The notes beneath the pieces were generated by a model that made no database searches, was not told where the DNA came from, and saw only the letters and a program-made list of their open reading frames with translations. Below are positions 43,140 through 52,237 of a DNA stretch of 64,000 nucleotides, piece after piece. The translations under genes were made by a program, and so were the position numbers. The stretch's first letter is position 1. Every line of letters starts with the position of its first letter. Source of the stretch: Emiliania huxleyi CCMP1516 (Eukaryota > Haptophyta > Isochrysidales > Noelaerhabdaceae). The stretch spans positions 691,619 through 755,618 of the forward strand of contig NW_005198900.1 of assembly GCF_000372725.1 (NCBI RefSeq). Direction: 5' to 3'.

Positions 43140-43347
43140 CGGCCGACGCCGCGGAGCCCGAGTGCGAGTGCCTCGGCTGGCGGCAGCGGAGCGGCGGCAG
43201 GCGCAGCGCGCGGGGAAGAGCGATCTTACTCTTAAAGGGGCTCTGAGTGTGCAGGGAGCACGGCGGAGTAAACCGCCATCCGTCGGCGCCGCGCACTCTT
43301 AAAAAAAATGAAAAAAGAATGCAAACCGCCAAGAAGATCAGGAGGGT

Positions 43348-43363
43348 GGTGTTTAGAAACACC
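43348..43363 (-). promoter_or_regulatory. Histone mRNA 3' stem-loop
   Basis: On the coding strand the sequence is GGTGTTTCTAAACACC: a 6-bp stem with a 4-base loop matching the metazoan/green-algal histone stem-loop consensus, followed by ACCC. It starts 24 bases after the H2B stop. This element binds SLBP and replaces poly(A) in replication-dependent histone mRNAs. Confidence 0.8.
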
Positions 43364-43386
43364 GGGAGTGAGTGGGGGGTGCCGAT

Positions 43387-43749
43387 TTAGGCGTTGGACG
43401 TGTACTTGGTGACGGCCTTGGTGCCCTCCGAGACGGCGTGCTTGGCGAGCTCGCCGGGGAGGATGAGGCGGACGGCGGTCTGGATCTCGCGCGACGAGAG
43501 GGTGCCCTTCTTGTTGTAGCGCACGAGCTTGCCCGCCTCGACGGCGATGCGCTCGAACGCGTCGTTGATGAACGAGTTCATGATGGACATGGCCTTGGAG
43601 GAGATGCCGGTGTCCGGGTGCACCTGCTTGAGCACCTTGTAGATGTAGGACGAGTACGACTCGACGCGCTTCTTCTTGCGCTTCTTCTCGCCGCCGCCGG
43701 ACGGCTTCTTGGCGGACTTCTTGGCGGGCGTCTTCTTGGCGGGCGGCAT
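43387..43749 (-). CDS. H2B: Histone H2B
   Basis: An intronless gene for 120 residues. A lysine-rich tail ([15 protein letters not shown]) precedes a standard H2B histone fold with [36 protein letters not shown] and the C-terminal [20 protein letters not shown], which holds the conserved ubiquitylation-site lysine context AVTKYTS. It pairs with H2A in the nucleosome. The frame is open upstream to 44112, but the ATG at 43749 gives the exact family start. The 3' stem-loop just downstream marks it as a replication-dependent gene. No partner H2A gene lies nearby in the window. Confidence 0.96.
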   Translation of the reverse strand: MPPAKKTPAKKSAKKPSGGGEKKRKKKRVESYSSYIYKVLKQVHPDTGISSKAMSIMNSFINDAFERIAVEAGKLVRYNKKGTLSSREIQTAVRLILPGELAKHAVSEGTKAVTKYTSNA

Positions 43750-44274
43750 GGCTGAGCTGGGTCGAGGGATGATGTTGGAATTGATTTTTGGAGGGCTCCT
43801 TGCCTCGAAGGGTGGCTCACCCGCAACGCCCGCGCCGCTGCAGCCGGGCTCACTTTTCGGCTCCCGGCGCCCACCTCGCGCCGGAGCGGGCGGGAGGCGG
43901 GCGAGAGGCGGCCCTCGTCCTCCTCGCCCGCCGCGCGGCCCCTCTCCGCCGCGGGTCGACATCGAGAGAGCCGGCAGGGCCCGGCAGCGCAGAGACGGCT
44001 TTTCGAGAGACCTTCGCGGCGCTCGATCCGGGAGCGAGGGGCGACAGGGCGACGCAAATCTAGTCGCGCGCGTGTGCTGCCTGTGTCTGCGCTGCAGTCG
44101 CAGCGATATCACAGGCCCATTGAACAGGAGAGGATCGCGCGAAGGAGAGCGCTAACTGCCCTCTCTCTCCGCATTTTTGAAGCAAGTCTTGTCTTGTGAG
44201 TTTTGCACAACGCCAGCCTCAAAAACGTGAGACGACACACGCACACGGCACTGCGCATAGCCGCACACGCTCTC
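43750..44274. other. Intergenic region, H2B upstream
   Basis: Open reading frames here are GC-driven and show no family features; nothing else is seen. Confidence 0.5.
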
Positions 44275-45612
44275 TCACCCACCAAACTGCCTCCGCCGCC
44301 GAGAGCGGCCGCGACTGCTGCGCTCCTGCTCCGAGAGGCGCGACTTGCGGCGCGCCCAAGCGTCGGCCGCCGCCACGCGCTGACTCAGCCGAGCCACCGC
44401 CGCGACCTTGGCTCGTTGCCGCCGCGCCGTCCGACCGAGCGGCTCCGCCCCCGCCTCCGCCTCCTCCTCCTCTGCCGCATCTCCCGCCTTCGCCTCTGCC
44501 CCCCCCACCTCCGCCGCCTCGGTGCCGCCGCGCGGGAAACGTAGCCATCCTTTTGGCATCTCGCGCGCGATCGCCCTGCGCAGCTCTGGCACCCCCGCGG
44601 TCGTGCGGCTCGACACCTGTCCAGGGCCAAAGCGAGGAGAGGGAGCGACCGTCTCGGCACAGGAGAAGAAGCGTGGGCAGAGGTGTGGGCAGAGCGCGAG
44701 ACGGTGAGGGTGAGGGCGAGGTCGGGATTGGCGCCATGTGCACGCCCGCGCGCAAGCCGCGCAGGCCGAGCTCCGCCAAGTCCGCCTGCGGCGAAGGGGG
44801 CACCCGCTGGTGAGGGGCTGGCGAGGCGGCGGAGAAGGCGAGAGGCTGGCTGCAGCGGCCTCGAGGACCGCGAAGCGGCGCGCGAGCTCGCTGGTGGGCA
44901 CGAGGTCGCACTTGGTCATCACCACGAGGCAGGGCACGCCCGCCTGCGCGCACGCAGGGGTCGGCGTCGGCGTGGCCGCCGCCCGCCACACGCTTCCCTC
45001 GGCCACGCCACCGCCTCCGCGCCAAGGGCTACAGGTCCGCGGCACCTCGCGGTCGAGCATCAGCAGAAACTCGCGGTCGAGCGCCCGCAGGCTCTGCCGC
45101 GCGTCTACACAGAGCAGCACGCGCAGCAGGCCGCCCCGCGAGACGACAAACTCGCGCATCGCAGCCTGCCACTGCGCAGTCGCGCCGTCCGAGGCGAATG
45201 CAAACCCGTAGCCAGGCATGTCGACAATCCGCGCGCCGCGCCGCTCCGAGCCATAAAAGTTGAGCGACCGCGTCACGCCCGGCCTGTTCTGCACCGGCGC
45301 GAGCCCACGCGTCGTCGTCCCGCCCGAGCGCTTCCCGACCAGCGCGTTGAGCAGTGAGCTCTTGCCGACATTCGAGCGACCGGCGAGGGCGAGCTCAGCC
45401 TCTGCGGCGCGCGGGAGCTCGTCGAGGTTGGCCGCCGCCCGGATCAGGCCCATCCGCCCGAGCTCGCGCCGCCGGCCCTCGCGCAGCTGCTCGTCGGAGA
45501 GGCGCACGGCGCCGCCCCGCTCCCGGCCGAGGCCGAGCGCGCGGATGCGGCGCACAACGGCGTCCGACAGCGGCGTGCGGCGAAGCCGCTCTCGGACACT
45601 GCAGAGCGACAT
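44275..45612 (-). CDS. EngB/YihA-type GTP-binding protein
   Basis: A TRAFAC GTPase with the EngB motif set: G1 GRSNVGKSS, G2 region with TTRG, G3 DMPGYGF, and G4 TKCD. The stretch RPGVTRSLNFYGSERRGARI is typical of EngB. A GT-AG intron at 44944-45045 (in frame) separates the G3 and G4 parts; at least one more lies near 44.6-44.8 kb, where the frame changes between ADLAELGLRGLRAG and the G5-like SSRTTAGVPELRRAI. The C-terminus is basic (SRGRSRRRRQFGG). EngB proteins help assemble the large ribosomal subunit in bacteria and organelles. No clear plastid or mitochondrial leader is visible at the N-terminus (MSLCSVRERLRRTPLSD is at best a weak mitochondrial signal). Confidence 0.8.
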   Translation of the reverse strand: MSLCSVRERLRRTPLSDAVVRRIRALGLGRERGGAVRLSDEQLREGRRRELGRMGLIRAAANLDELPRAAEAELALAGRSNVGKSSLLNALVGKRSGGTTTRGLAPVQNRPGVTRSLNFYGSERRGARIVDMPGYGFAFASDGATAQWQAAMREFVVSRGGLLRVLLCVDARQSLRALDREFLLMLDREVPRTCSPWRGGGGVAEGSVWRAAATPTPTPACAQAGVPCLVVMTKCDLVPTSELARRFAVLEAAAASLSPSPPPRQPLTSGCPLRRRRTWRSSACAACARACTWRQSRPRPHPHRLALCPHLCPRFFSCAETVAPSPRFGPGQVSSRTTAGVPELRRAIAREMPKGWLRFPRGGTEAAEVGGAEAKAGDAAEEEEAEAGAEPLGRTARRQRAKVAAVARLSQRVAAADAWARRKSRLSEQERSSRGRSRRRRQFGG

Positions 45613-46390
45613 TTAGCGCGTCTTTCTTTGTCTGGCCCTGTGTGGTGGTGAGCTTGTATTCGACTTCGCGGTGTGTATTCTTTTTGCTTGGCGGGTAGGC
45701 AGGGTAGGTCTGGGCGCTCCTCGGGTTTTCCCTCTCTTCACGCCGGAATTTCACAGCAAAAAAAGAAATTTTCGGAAAATCACGACGTCAACCCTCCCCA
45801 AGTGGGTGATCTGGTGCTTGTGGGGCTTGATAGTGGCCTGCCATGTCACAGGAAGGACTGTGGTTGCAGGAGAGTACCACCAGCCATCACTTTAGTTGGT
45901 ATAGTATAAATAAATAAATACAACGGACACGCCAAACGAGGGGTGGGAGAAGGACAGGGTCCCCACCTGCACAAGCAGGATCTTGTAGGACGATCAGGGA
46001 CACAGGGGAACGGGAGCGGGGAGCGCATCGCGACACGGAGGGGGGCTGGGCAGGGGGTTCACCCTCACGACAGGAATCCCATCTCTCGTATAGGACAGGT
46101 TGCACCCGGCGGCACGGTATAGTATCCCACCTTCACCCGTCCCTTGATTTCTTTTTTAGTTTCCCATAAGTAGGGTAGGTAGGTAGGTAGGTAGGTAGGG
46201 GCACCGCAGGGGCCGGTCAGGTTTTTCCAGAATTTCAGCATGCTGGCCGCCCCAAGCAAAAAGAATACACACCTGACTTTTTCGTTTTTTTTCGAGGACT
46301 CTCCCCCTGCCTGTGGAGCCCTAGCCCTAGCCCTATCGGGGAGGCAGACTACCGCTCCTGTCTAGCCGGCCGATCATACTCGAGTAACGC
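45613..46390. other. Intergenic; R2 repeat and GGTA tract
   Basis: 45893-45990 is a reversed R2 end (AAATAAATAAATAC tail, then GGACACGCCAAACGAGGGGT and GGACAGGGTCCCCACCTGC). 46170-46200 is a (GGTA)n tract. No serine-protease C-terminal exon could be found here. Confidence 0.6.
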
Positions 46391-47113
46391 TTACCGATCC
46401 CCCGCCGCCTGTGGCCGTTGCGCGTTGGCGGCGCGCGCGCGGCGCCGCGGGGGAAGAATGTGACCCTTTTGCCATGCTGTGTGGCCAAGTCTGGTGGTGG
46501 ACACTTGAGCGTCCTCGCTGCTCGCACACCCTATTACAGTAGCAGTGCGGATCGGGGGTATCGCATCTGGCGGCCAAAAAGTCCCGTCGTCGAGTCCAAG
46601 ATGATCAAAGGAGCAAGTGGTCGCACGCTCGAGCCGGATCAAAGCAATGTCAGCAGACACAGAGGTATGAACCTCGTACTCAGGGCGCACGACAATCTCC
46701 ACCGCCCTGATGTTCTCGGCGCAGTCATCCTCAAAGGTATGCAAGGCGACCACATCGTGTCGGTGAACGCCGACATGCAGGGCCGCCGGCTGCATGTTGA
46801 GGACGCAGTGCGCAGCCGTCAGCACCCATAGGCGAGAAATCGTCGATGCACCACAGAAGCCGACGTTGCCATTCAGATTGTTGCGGTACAGCCTCGCCAT
46901 GTAAGGGTGAGTGAAGCGCTGCGCTTCATAGCCCCCGACAATGTACTCAGGTCGCACAGCGCCGGGTCCAAGGTGACCCGTCGGGGGCGTTGACGCCATA
47001 GCGGAGGTGTTGGCCATGGTGCGTCGCGCCCATGAGTCTGCACCGACCGTCCGCGTCCCCGCCGAATCGCTTCCAAAAGGAAGTGACCGTCGCTGCATTT
47101 TGGCCGCGATCAT
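46391..47113 (-). pseudogene. Trypsin-like (S1) protease, truncated before the catalytic serine
   Basis: The mature protein start IVGGYEAQRFTHPYMARLYR follows a short pro-region without a convincing signal peptide. Catalytic His lies in VLTAAHCV and catalytic Asp in SADIALIRLE. After IRTATVIG the sequence leaves the family, and neither the GDSGGP motif with the catalytic serine nor the last disulphide pair is found in this frame or within the following 700 bases. A GT at the ATVIG junction (about 46.55 kb) could be a donor, but no matching downstream exon was seen. Either a decayed copy or a non-peptidase homologue; the first is more likely. Confidence 0.6.
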
Positions 47114-48254
47114 TTGGTGGAATCTAATTTCACGTAACTAACTGCAGGATAACTCGAGCGAGGGCGGCAATGAGTGCAAACCGCTCGTTTAAGAACATGG
47201 TTCATAGCGTGCAGTTCTGCATGTGTCTGTGAGTGAGTGAGACTTGGTCGGCAGATGATTGATGGCACTTGCGCGACTTGGGGCGCATGTGGGCCACACA
47301 GAGACAGCGATCGACGAGACCGAGAGACGAGAGTTTCCGGCAACCCAGAGGGAAACCAGAGGGTCCCCAGCACTTTGAGTTTCCGGAAGTTTCCAGGGAA
47401 ACCAGAGGGTGTTTGGTTGGTGCTCCCTCCATTCCTGCTCCATTCTGGCAACTCTCGAGTTTCCCTGAGTCTGGGAGCTGGTTTGGGGCAAAATCTGTGA
47501 GGCGAAACCGAGGAAACCGGCAAACTACGCGGATATTTTCCAGGTATACCCCCGGGAACTTTTCCAGGTATACCCGCCGGCAACCCGCAAAATACCCCGG
47601 TATTTTGCCGATTTGGCTGATTTGGGGCCCAAACCAGCCTCAGACACAGACTCGGCTCAGAGCCCGGGAAATTGATGATTTCTCGGGTCCGTTGGCCTTT
47701 TTTTGTAGGGAAGGATTTTGATACCCGTCAAGACGCCTGGGGCCTGGGGGCAGCTTTTCGTGCGACGAATGATGATTTCCACGGAGTTTCCCAGAAGGAA
47801 ACTCGTAGAGAGGGTGCTGACTGCTTGTAAGAGTAAGTTGTATTAGAGGGGGGGACTAGCAGTAGCAAGGAGAAACACAAAGGAAACCCTGGCAGGGTGC
47901 GAGAGGAAACTCTCGTAAAGCCCAACAGCCAGCCAGGCAGGCGCGCGTGGCCCCGCGCGTGCGCGTGCGTCCGTGAGTGAGTGCGTGTATGTATGTGTAC
48001 CTTACAGCGACCGCGCACCCCACACACAGGGTCTAGCACAGGTTGCTGTTGCCAACTGGGAGTTCAAGCTTCAACTGCACTCCAAAGTCGTGCTCCACAC
48101 AACGCGCACAACCACAAGTCGCACTGACATCACTCTAGTCGCAACTTGCTCTCGTTACTTCTCTCGCTGAGGCCTCGCGCGTCATCGGACCAGCGGCTGC
48201 CTGGGGCGAGAAGGCCAATCCTCAGCGCTCCACCCCTGGCCTACCGCTTCCGTG
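47114..48254. other. Intergenic; imperfect short direct repeats
   Basis: GGGAAACCAGAGGGT and TTTCCGGAA words repeat at 47330-47410; TTCCAGGTATACCC(C/G)(G/C)CGG repeats at 47535-47580. No gene. Confidence 0.45.
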
Positions 48255-50414
48255 CTAGTCCCGCGCCCTGCCGCGCCGGTTCGCGCCCTTGAAGCCCCGA
48301 TGCTTATCGCCTTTGTGCCCCCTAACCCTGTCGCCATTCTCCGGCAGCTCGATCTTGTAGTAAGACGCGTACCAGGCGAGGGGGNNNNNNNNNNNNNNNN
48401 NNNNNNNNNNNNNNNNNNNNNNNNNNNNNNNNNNNNNNNNNNNNNNNNNNNNNNNNNNNNNNNNNNNNNNNNNNNNNNNNNNNNNNNNNNNNNNNNNNNN
48501 NNNNNNNNNNNNNNNNNNNNNNNNNNNNNNNNNNNNNNNNNNNNNNNNNNNNNNNNNNNNNNNNNNNNNNNNNNNNNNNNNNNNNNNNNNNNNNNNNNNN
48601 NNNNNNNNNNNNNNNNNNNNNNNNNNNNNNNNNNNNNNNNNNNNNNNNNNNNNNNNNNNNNNNNNNNNNNNNNNNNNNNNNNNNNNNNNNNNNNNNNNNN
48701 NNNNNNNNNNNNNNNNNNNNNNNNNNNNNNNNNNNNNNNNNNNNNNNNNNNNNNNNNNNNNNNNNNNNNNNNNNNNNNNNNNNNNNNNNNNNNNNNNNNN
48801 NNNNNNNNNNNNNNNNNNNNNNNNNNNNNNNNNNNNNNNNNNNNNNNNNNNNNNNNNNNNNNNNNNNNNNNNNNNNNNNNNNNNNNNNNNNNNNNNNNNN
48901 NNNNNNNNNNNNNNNTGATTGTAAGTCACCTCTCATGAGAAGAAACCGGAAGAGCCTCCCGGGCACCAGCCCTGCGTGTTGTCCGGGTATTCTTCAGCGG
49001 CGGATGCGCATCTAGTGACACGTGAAATTTTAGCTGAGAGGCCCAGGACCCGACGGTTTTCCCGGAACTCGGGTGAGCTGCTTTGCTGCGAAGGATGCCC
49101 TTCCCATAAAGGGGAGCGGCACGGGAAGAGGTCGACCCGCGGGCGCCGGGGGCAAGTGGGCGCGGGGCGGTGTGTTGCGGCGGGGCGGTGTGCCGCGCCT
49201 GCGTGAAGGAGAAGTATGCCATGTCTGGCCGGCCGAGCGGGCCGTAGACGGTGAAGAAGCGGAGGCCGGTGAGCTTGAGGCCGTGGAGGTGGTGGTACAC
49301 GTGCGCGATCCGCTCGTTGGACTGTTTTGTCGCGCCGTAGAGAGACGCCTGCTGGTCGATGCGATGCTTCTCCGAAAAGGGAACCTGGCGGAGGAGGGAG
49401 AGGGGAGGAGGGAGAGGTGAGGCCGCCGGGGCTGGCTGCGGAGGGCTGGCTGCGGAGGGGCTGGCTGCGGAGGGCGGTGCAGCAGTGGTGTGCACGGGAG
49501 GAGGGGAAGCGGTGCGTGCACGCGAGCCTGCGTGTCTAGGAAGTGTCTAGGAAGTGTCTAGGAAGCGGTGCGTGCGCGAGCCTGCGTGTTGAGGCCGTAC
49601 ACGGAGGACGAGGAGGCGTACGCGATCGGAATCGACTTGTTGACGGTCTTGACGGCCTGCACGCGGAGGGAGGGGGTCGCGCGGTGTGTGGAGCCAAGGC
49701 CGGCTCGCTCCTCAGCCCCCGCCTCCCTCCTCCCGCCGCCCACACCCGCCACGCGCCGCAGCAACCACGCGCCGCTCCGGCTCCCCGCCCTCTCTCCGCG
49801 CAGGGCGGGCGGCGGCGCACCTCGAGCAGCGTAACAAAGCAGCGCACGTTCGCCTCGACGTACGCCAGCGGCTTCTTGAGCGAGTAGCGCACGCCCGCCT
49901 GTGTGCATGGGGCCGTGGAGCTGTCGGAGACGAGAGCAGCGCGGCGCGGCAGCGGAGAGGGTCGCGGCGCCTGCGCTGCGAGGTGGATGACGTTTGTGAC
50001 CCGGCCCGAGCGCAGCAGCAGCTCGAGCAGATCCCCGTCGCACACGTCCCCCTCGAACAGGCGCAGGTACGCGCCGCCCGCCGCCGCCTCCTCGCGCAGG
50101 TGCGCCGCGCGCGTCGTCTTGAGCCGCACGTCGTAGTAGTGGTTAAAGTTGTCGAGGCCGATGACCGCGTCGCCGTCGGCGTGCAGCTGCCTGGCCGTGT
50201 GGTAGCCCACGAAGCCCGCCATCCCGGTCAGCAGCACCACGCGGCCGTGGCCCGGGCCGTGCGACTCTGGCAGCGCCCGGAGCTCCTTCTCGATCCACCA
50301 GTTCTCGGAGTGGAAGTACTCGGGCGTGGGCCGGGAGCTGTACCACACGCCAGCGCCGGTGATCAGGGCGCACGTGAGGAGCAGGCAGCCGCGCTCGCCA
50401 AGCATGCAGCACAT
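48255..50414 (-). CDS. UDP-glucuronate 4-epimerase-like protein (GAE/CapI type), spanning an assembly gap
   Basis: A type II membrane protein: MCCMLGERGCLLLTCALITG is an N-terminal anchor. The Rossmann fold has GMAGFVGYHTARQLHADGDA, then GLDNFNHYYDVRLKTTRAAH and VTNVIHLAAQAG; after an intron, YASSSSVYGLNTQ, the catalytic YGATKQSNE, GLRFFTVYGPLGRPDMAYFS. These match plant/bacterial GAE, which converts UDP-glucuronate to UDP-galacturonate for cell-surface polysaccharides. Introns include 49657-49820 (GT-AG) and a GC-AG intron with CAGGCG at both ends near 49.9 kb. The 531-N gap hides the middle of the C-terminal half; beyond it, AWYASYYKIELPENGDRV matches the family's last helix, so the stop at 48255 most likely belongs to the same gene. 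Start at 50414 chosen for the anchor; 50405 also possible. Confidence 0.8.
48385..48915. other. Assembly gap (531 N)
   Basis: Unknown bases, probably inside the epimerase gene. True length unknown. Confidence 0.99.
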
Positions 50415-50783
50415 ATACACAGTAGGACGGTCAGAGACGGCGCCTGAACTTGGCACGCGCTTTTTCTTTTTTTGCGAACTCCCTAAAAGGCAGCGCAACA
50501 ATCATCTCCTTAAATCCCTGTGTGGGGCGGCGTGCGTGCCGTCCTCCCATCCCTCCCATGGTCAGTGTTTTCTTTTGTTCATCGCTTTCCTCGCTCGGGC
50601 CTCGATCCCTTGCTCTCGCAATCGACAACAAAACAACGTGTGAGTGTTAGAGTTGTTTGGTATTGCTACCCTGTCCTTCTCCCACCCCTCGTTTGGCGTG
50701 CCCTTTTTATTTATTTATTTTATTGGTATTGCTAAAAATCTCTCGCAATCGTGCTCGCCCAAATCCTCATTTGGGATATGAGA

Positions 50784-50857
<74 letters not shown>

Positions 50858-51225
50858 ATTTCGTTTGTCTCTCTCTTTGGGATTGCATTGAAAATCGAAG
50901 GAGAGAGGCTAACGGCGCCAGCCGCCAGCCCCACTCCGCGCGTCTGTCGGGAGGAAAAGAATAAAAATAATTGATCCCGGCCAAAATTAACACCGCAATT
51001 TCAGAACCCTCATTCCAACAGGCATCCCATGCCCAGATGCCACACCGCTCCGCCCGTGGCCCCGCCGCCCAGCCCGACCGCCGCCGCGCGCCACGCCCGC
51101 GCCCGCCGCGCGCCCACACCCTCGCCCACACCCTCGCGCGGCCGCCCGCACACCGGCCGCGACTCACACCCCGCTCCGCCCCGCGCCGCCCTCACGCCAA
51201 GTTCCGCCCGCGCCGCAGAACAATC
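50415..51225. other. Intergenic upstream of the light-harvesting gene; R2 copies and (TC)n
   Basis: 50510-50590 and 50655-50730 are two R2-family ends in tandem (CTGTGTGG..GGCGTGC and CTCCCACCCCTCGTTTGGCG with an ATTT tail). 50788-50854 is a pure (TC)n tract about 370 bases before the light-harvesting ATG; CT tracts can act in promoters, but no function is shown. Confidence 0.6.
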
Positions 51226-51990
51226 ATGCTCTCCACTGTCGCCCTCGCTCCCGCCTTCAACGCGCCCGCCATGCGCGCGCCGGCCACCCGCTCGGCGGTC
51301 ACCATGTTCTCCGAGGGCGACCTCGGCGTCCTCCCGCCGCTCGGCGTCTACGACCCGCTCGGCCTGATCGAGACCCGCGACATGCGCCGCTATGAGGTGT
51401 GCATCGCGCCCCCGCTCCCCTCCCCCAGCCTCTCCCAGCCTCCCGTCGCCGCCTCGCCGCCTCGCCGCCTCGCGACCGCCCCACGCCCTCCGCCGTCTGG
51501 ACCCACCTCTCACTCCGCCGCGCCGCGCGCGCCCGCCCCGCAGATCATGGAGATCAAGCACGGCCGCGCCGCCATGCTCGGCTTCCTCCACGTCATCGCG
51601 CTCAAGGCGGGCATCGTGCTGCCGGGCGACCTCTCCCCGTCGCTGGGCATCAAGTTCTCGGACGTGCCGACCACCTGCTTCGGCTCGCTCGAGGCGGTCC
51701 CCACCTTCGGCTGGCTGCAGATCATGCTCTTCACCTGCATGCAGGAGACGGGCGCGTCGCCGCTCGCCGAGGCGCAGACGGACGACAAGGAGGCGGGCGA
51801 CATCGCCATCGACTCGTGGGTGCGCTACGACGACCCCGAGACCAAGACCTTCAAGCTCAACGCCGAGCGCCAGAACGGCCGCGCCGCCATGCTCGGCATC
51901 ACCGGCTGCCTCGTGCACGAGCTCCTCGGCGTCGATGCGCTCTACCCGACCGGCGGCCTTGGCGGCGCCGCGCCCCCGGCCATCTTCTAG
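51226..51990 (+). CDS. Fucoxanthin chlorophyll a/c-binding (light-harvesting) protein
   Basis: Exons 51226-51396 and 51544-51990 (GT-AG intron, multiple of three) give 205 residues. The N-terminus MLSTVALAPAFNAPAMRAPA is a plastid leader. The LHC core shows helix 1 EIKHGRAAMLG and helix 3 ERQNGRAAMLG, each with the Glu-Arg ligand pair that binds chlorophyll, and a middle helix around FGWLQIMLFTCMQETG. The conserved sequence LPPLGVYDPLGLIETRDM precedes helix 1, and the tail ends in GLGGAAPPAIF. The protein binds chlorophyll and fucoxanthin in the thylakoid antenna. Strong codon preference for C/G third bases and a clean single intron suggest high expression. This is the best single clue to a chlorophyll-c alga. 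Confidence 0.93.
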   Translation: MLSTVALAPAFNAPAMRAPATRSAVTMFSEGDLGVLPPLGVYDPLGLIETRDMRRYEVCIAPPLPSPSLSQPPVAASPPRRLATAPRPPPSGPTSHSAAPRAPAPQIMEIKHGRAAMLGFLHVIALKAGIVLPGDLSPSLGIKFSDVPTTCFGSLEAVPTFGWLQIMLFTCMQETGASPLAEAQTDDKEAGDIAIDSWVRYDDPETKTFKLNAERQNGRAAMLGITGCLVHELLGVDALYPTGGLGGAAPPAIF

Positions 51991-52237
51991 GCTGCCCTCG
52001 CATAGCGCACCGCCCCTGAAAGGGCAGAGTGCGCCCCAGGCAAAGGCTGCCTCTCTTGTGTGGCCTTGCGCCGAGTGTGCGTGAGCCGTGACCGTCGTGG
52101 CGGTGTTCGATGTTGTCTATTTCCCCATATAAACGTTTGCTTGCTGGCTGAATGCTTTTTGCCGAAAACACCACTCCCACCGCCGGCCGGGTTTCTTGCC
52201 AGTGCTGTGTGCAACGCCAACAACCAGGCCTATCTCC

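Noticed and set aside
41700-43235. A 511-codon open frame on the plus strand
   Set aside because: Shadow of RGP1; rich in Arg/Pro from the GC-rich complement.
43750-44112. N-terminal extension of H2B
   Set aside because: The frame is open upstream, but H2B starts precisely at MPPAKK in the family, and the extension is low-complexity.
48300-48384. A separate small gene left of the gap
   Set aside because: The peptide AWYASYYKIELPENG fits the C-terminus of the epimerase on the other side of the gap.
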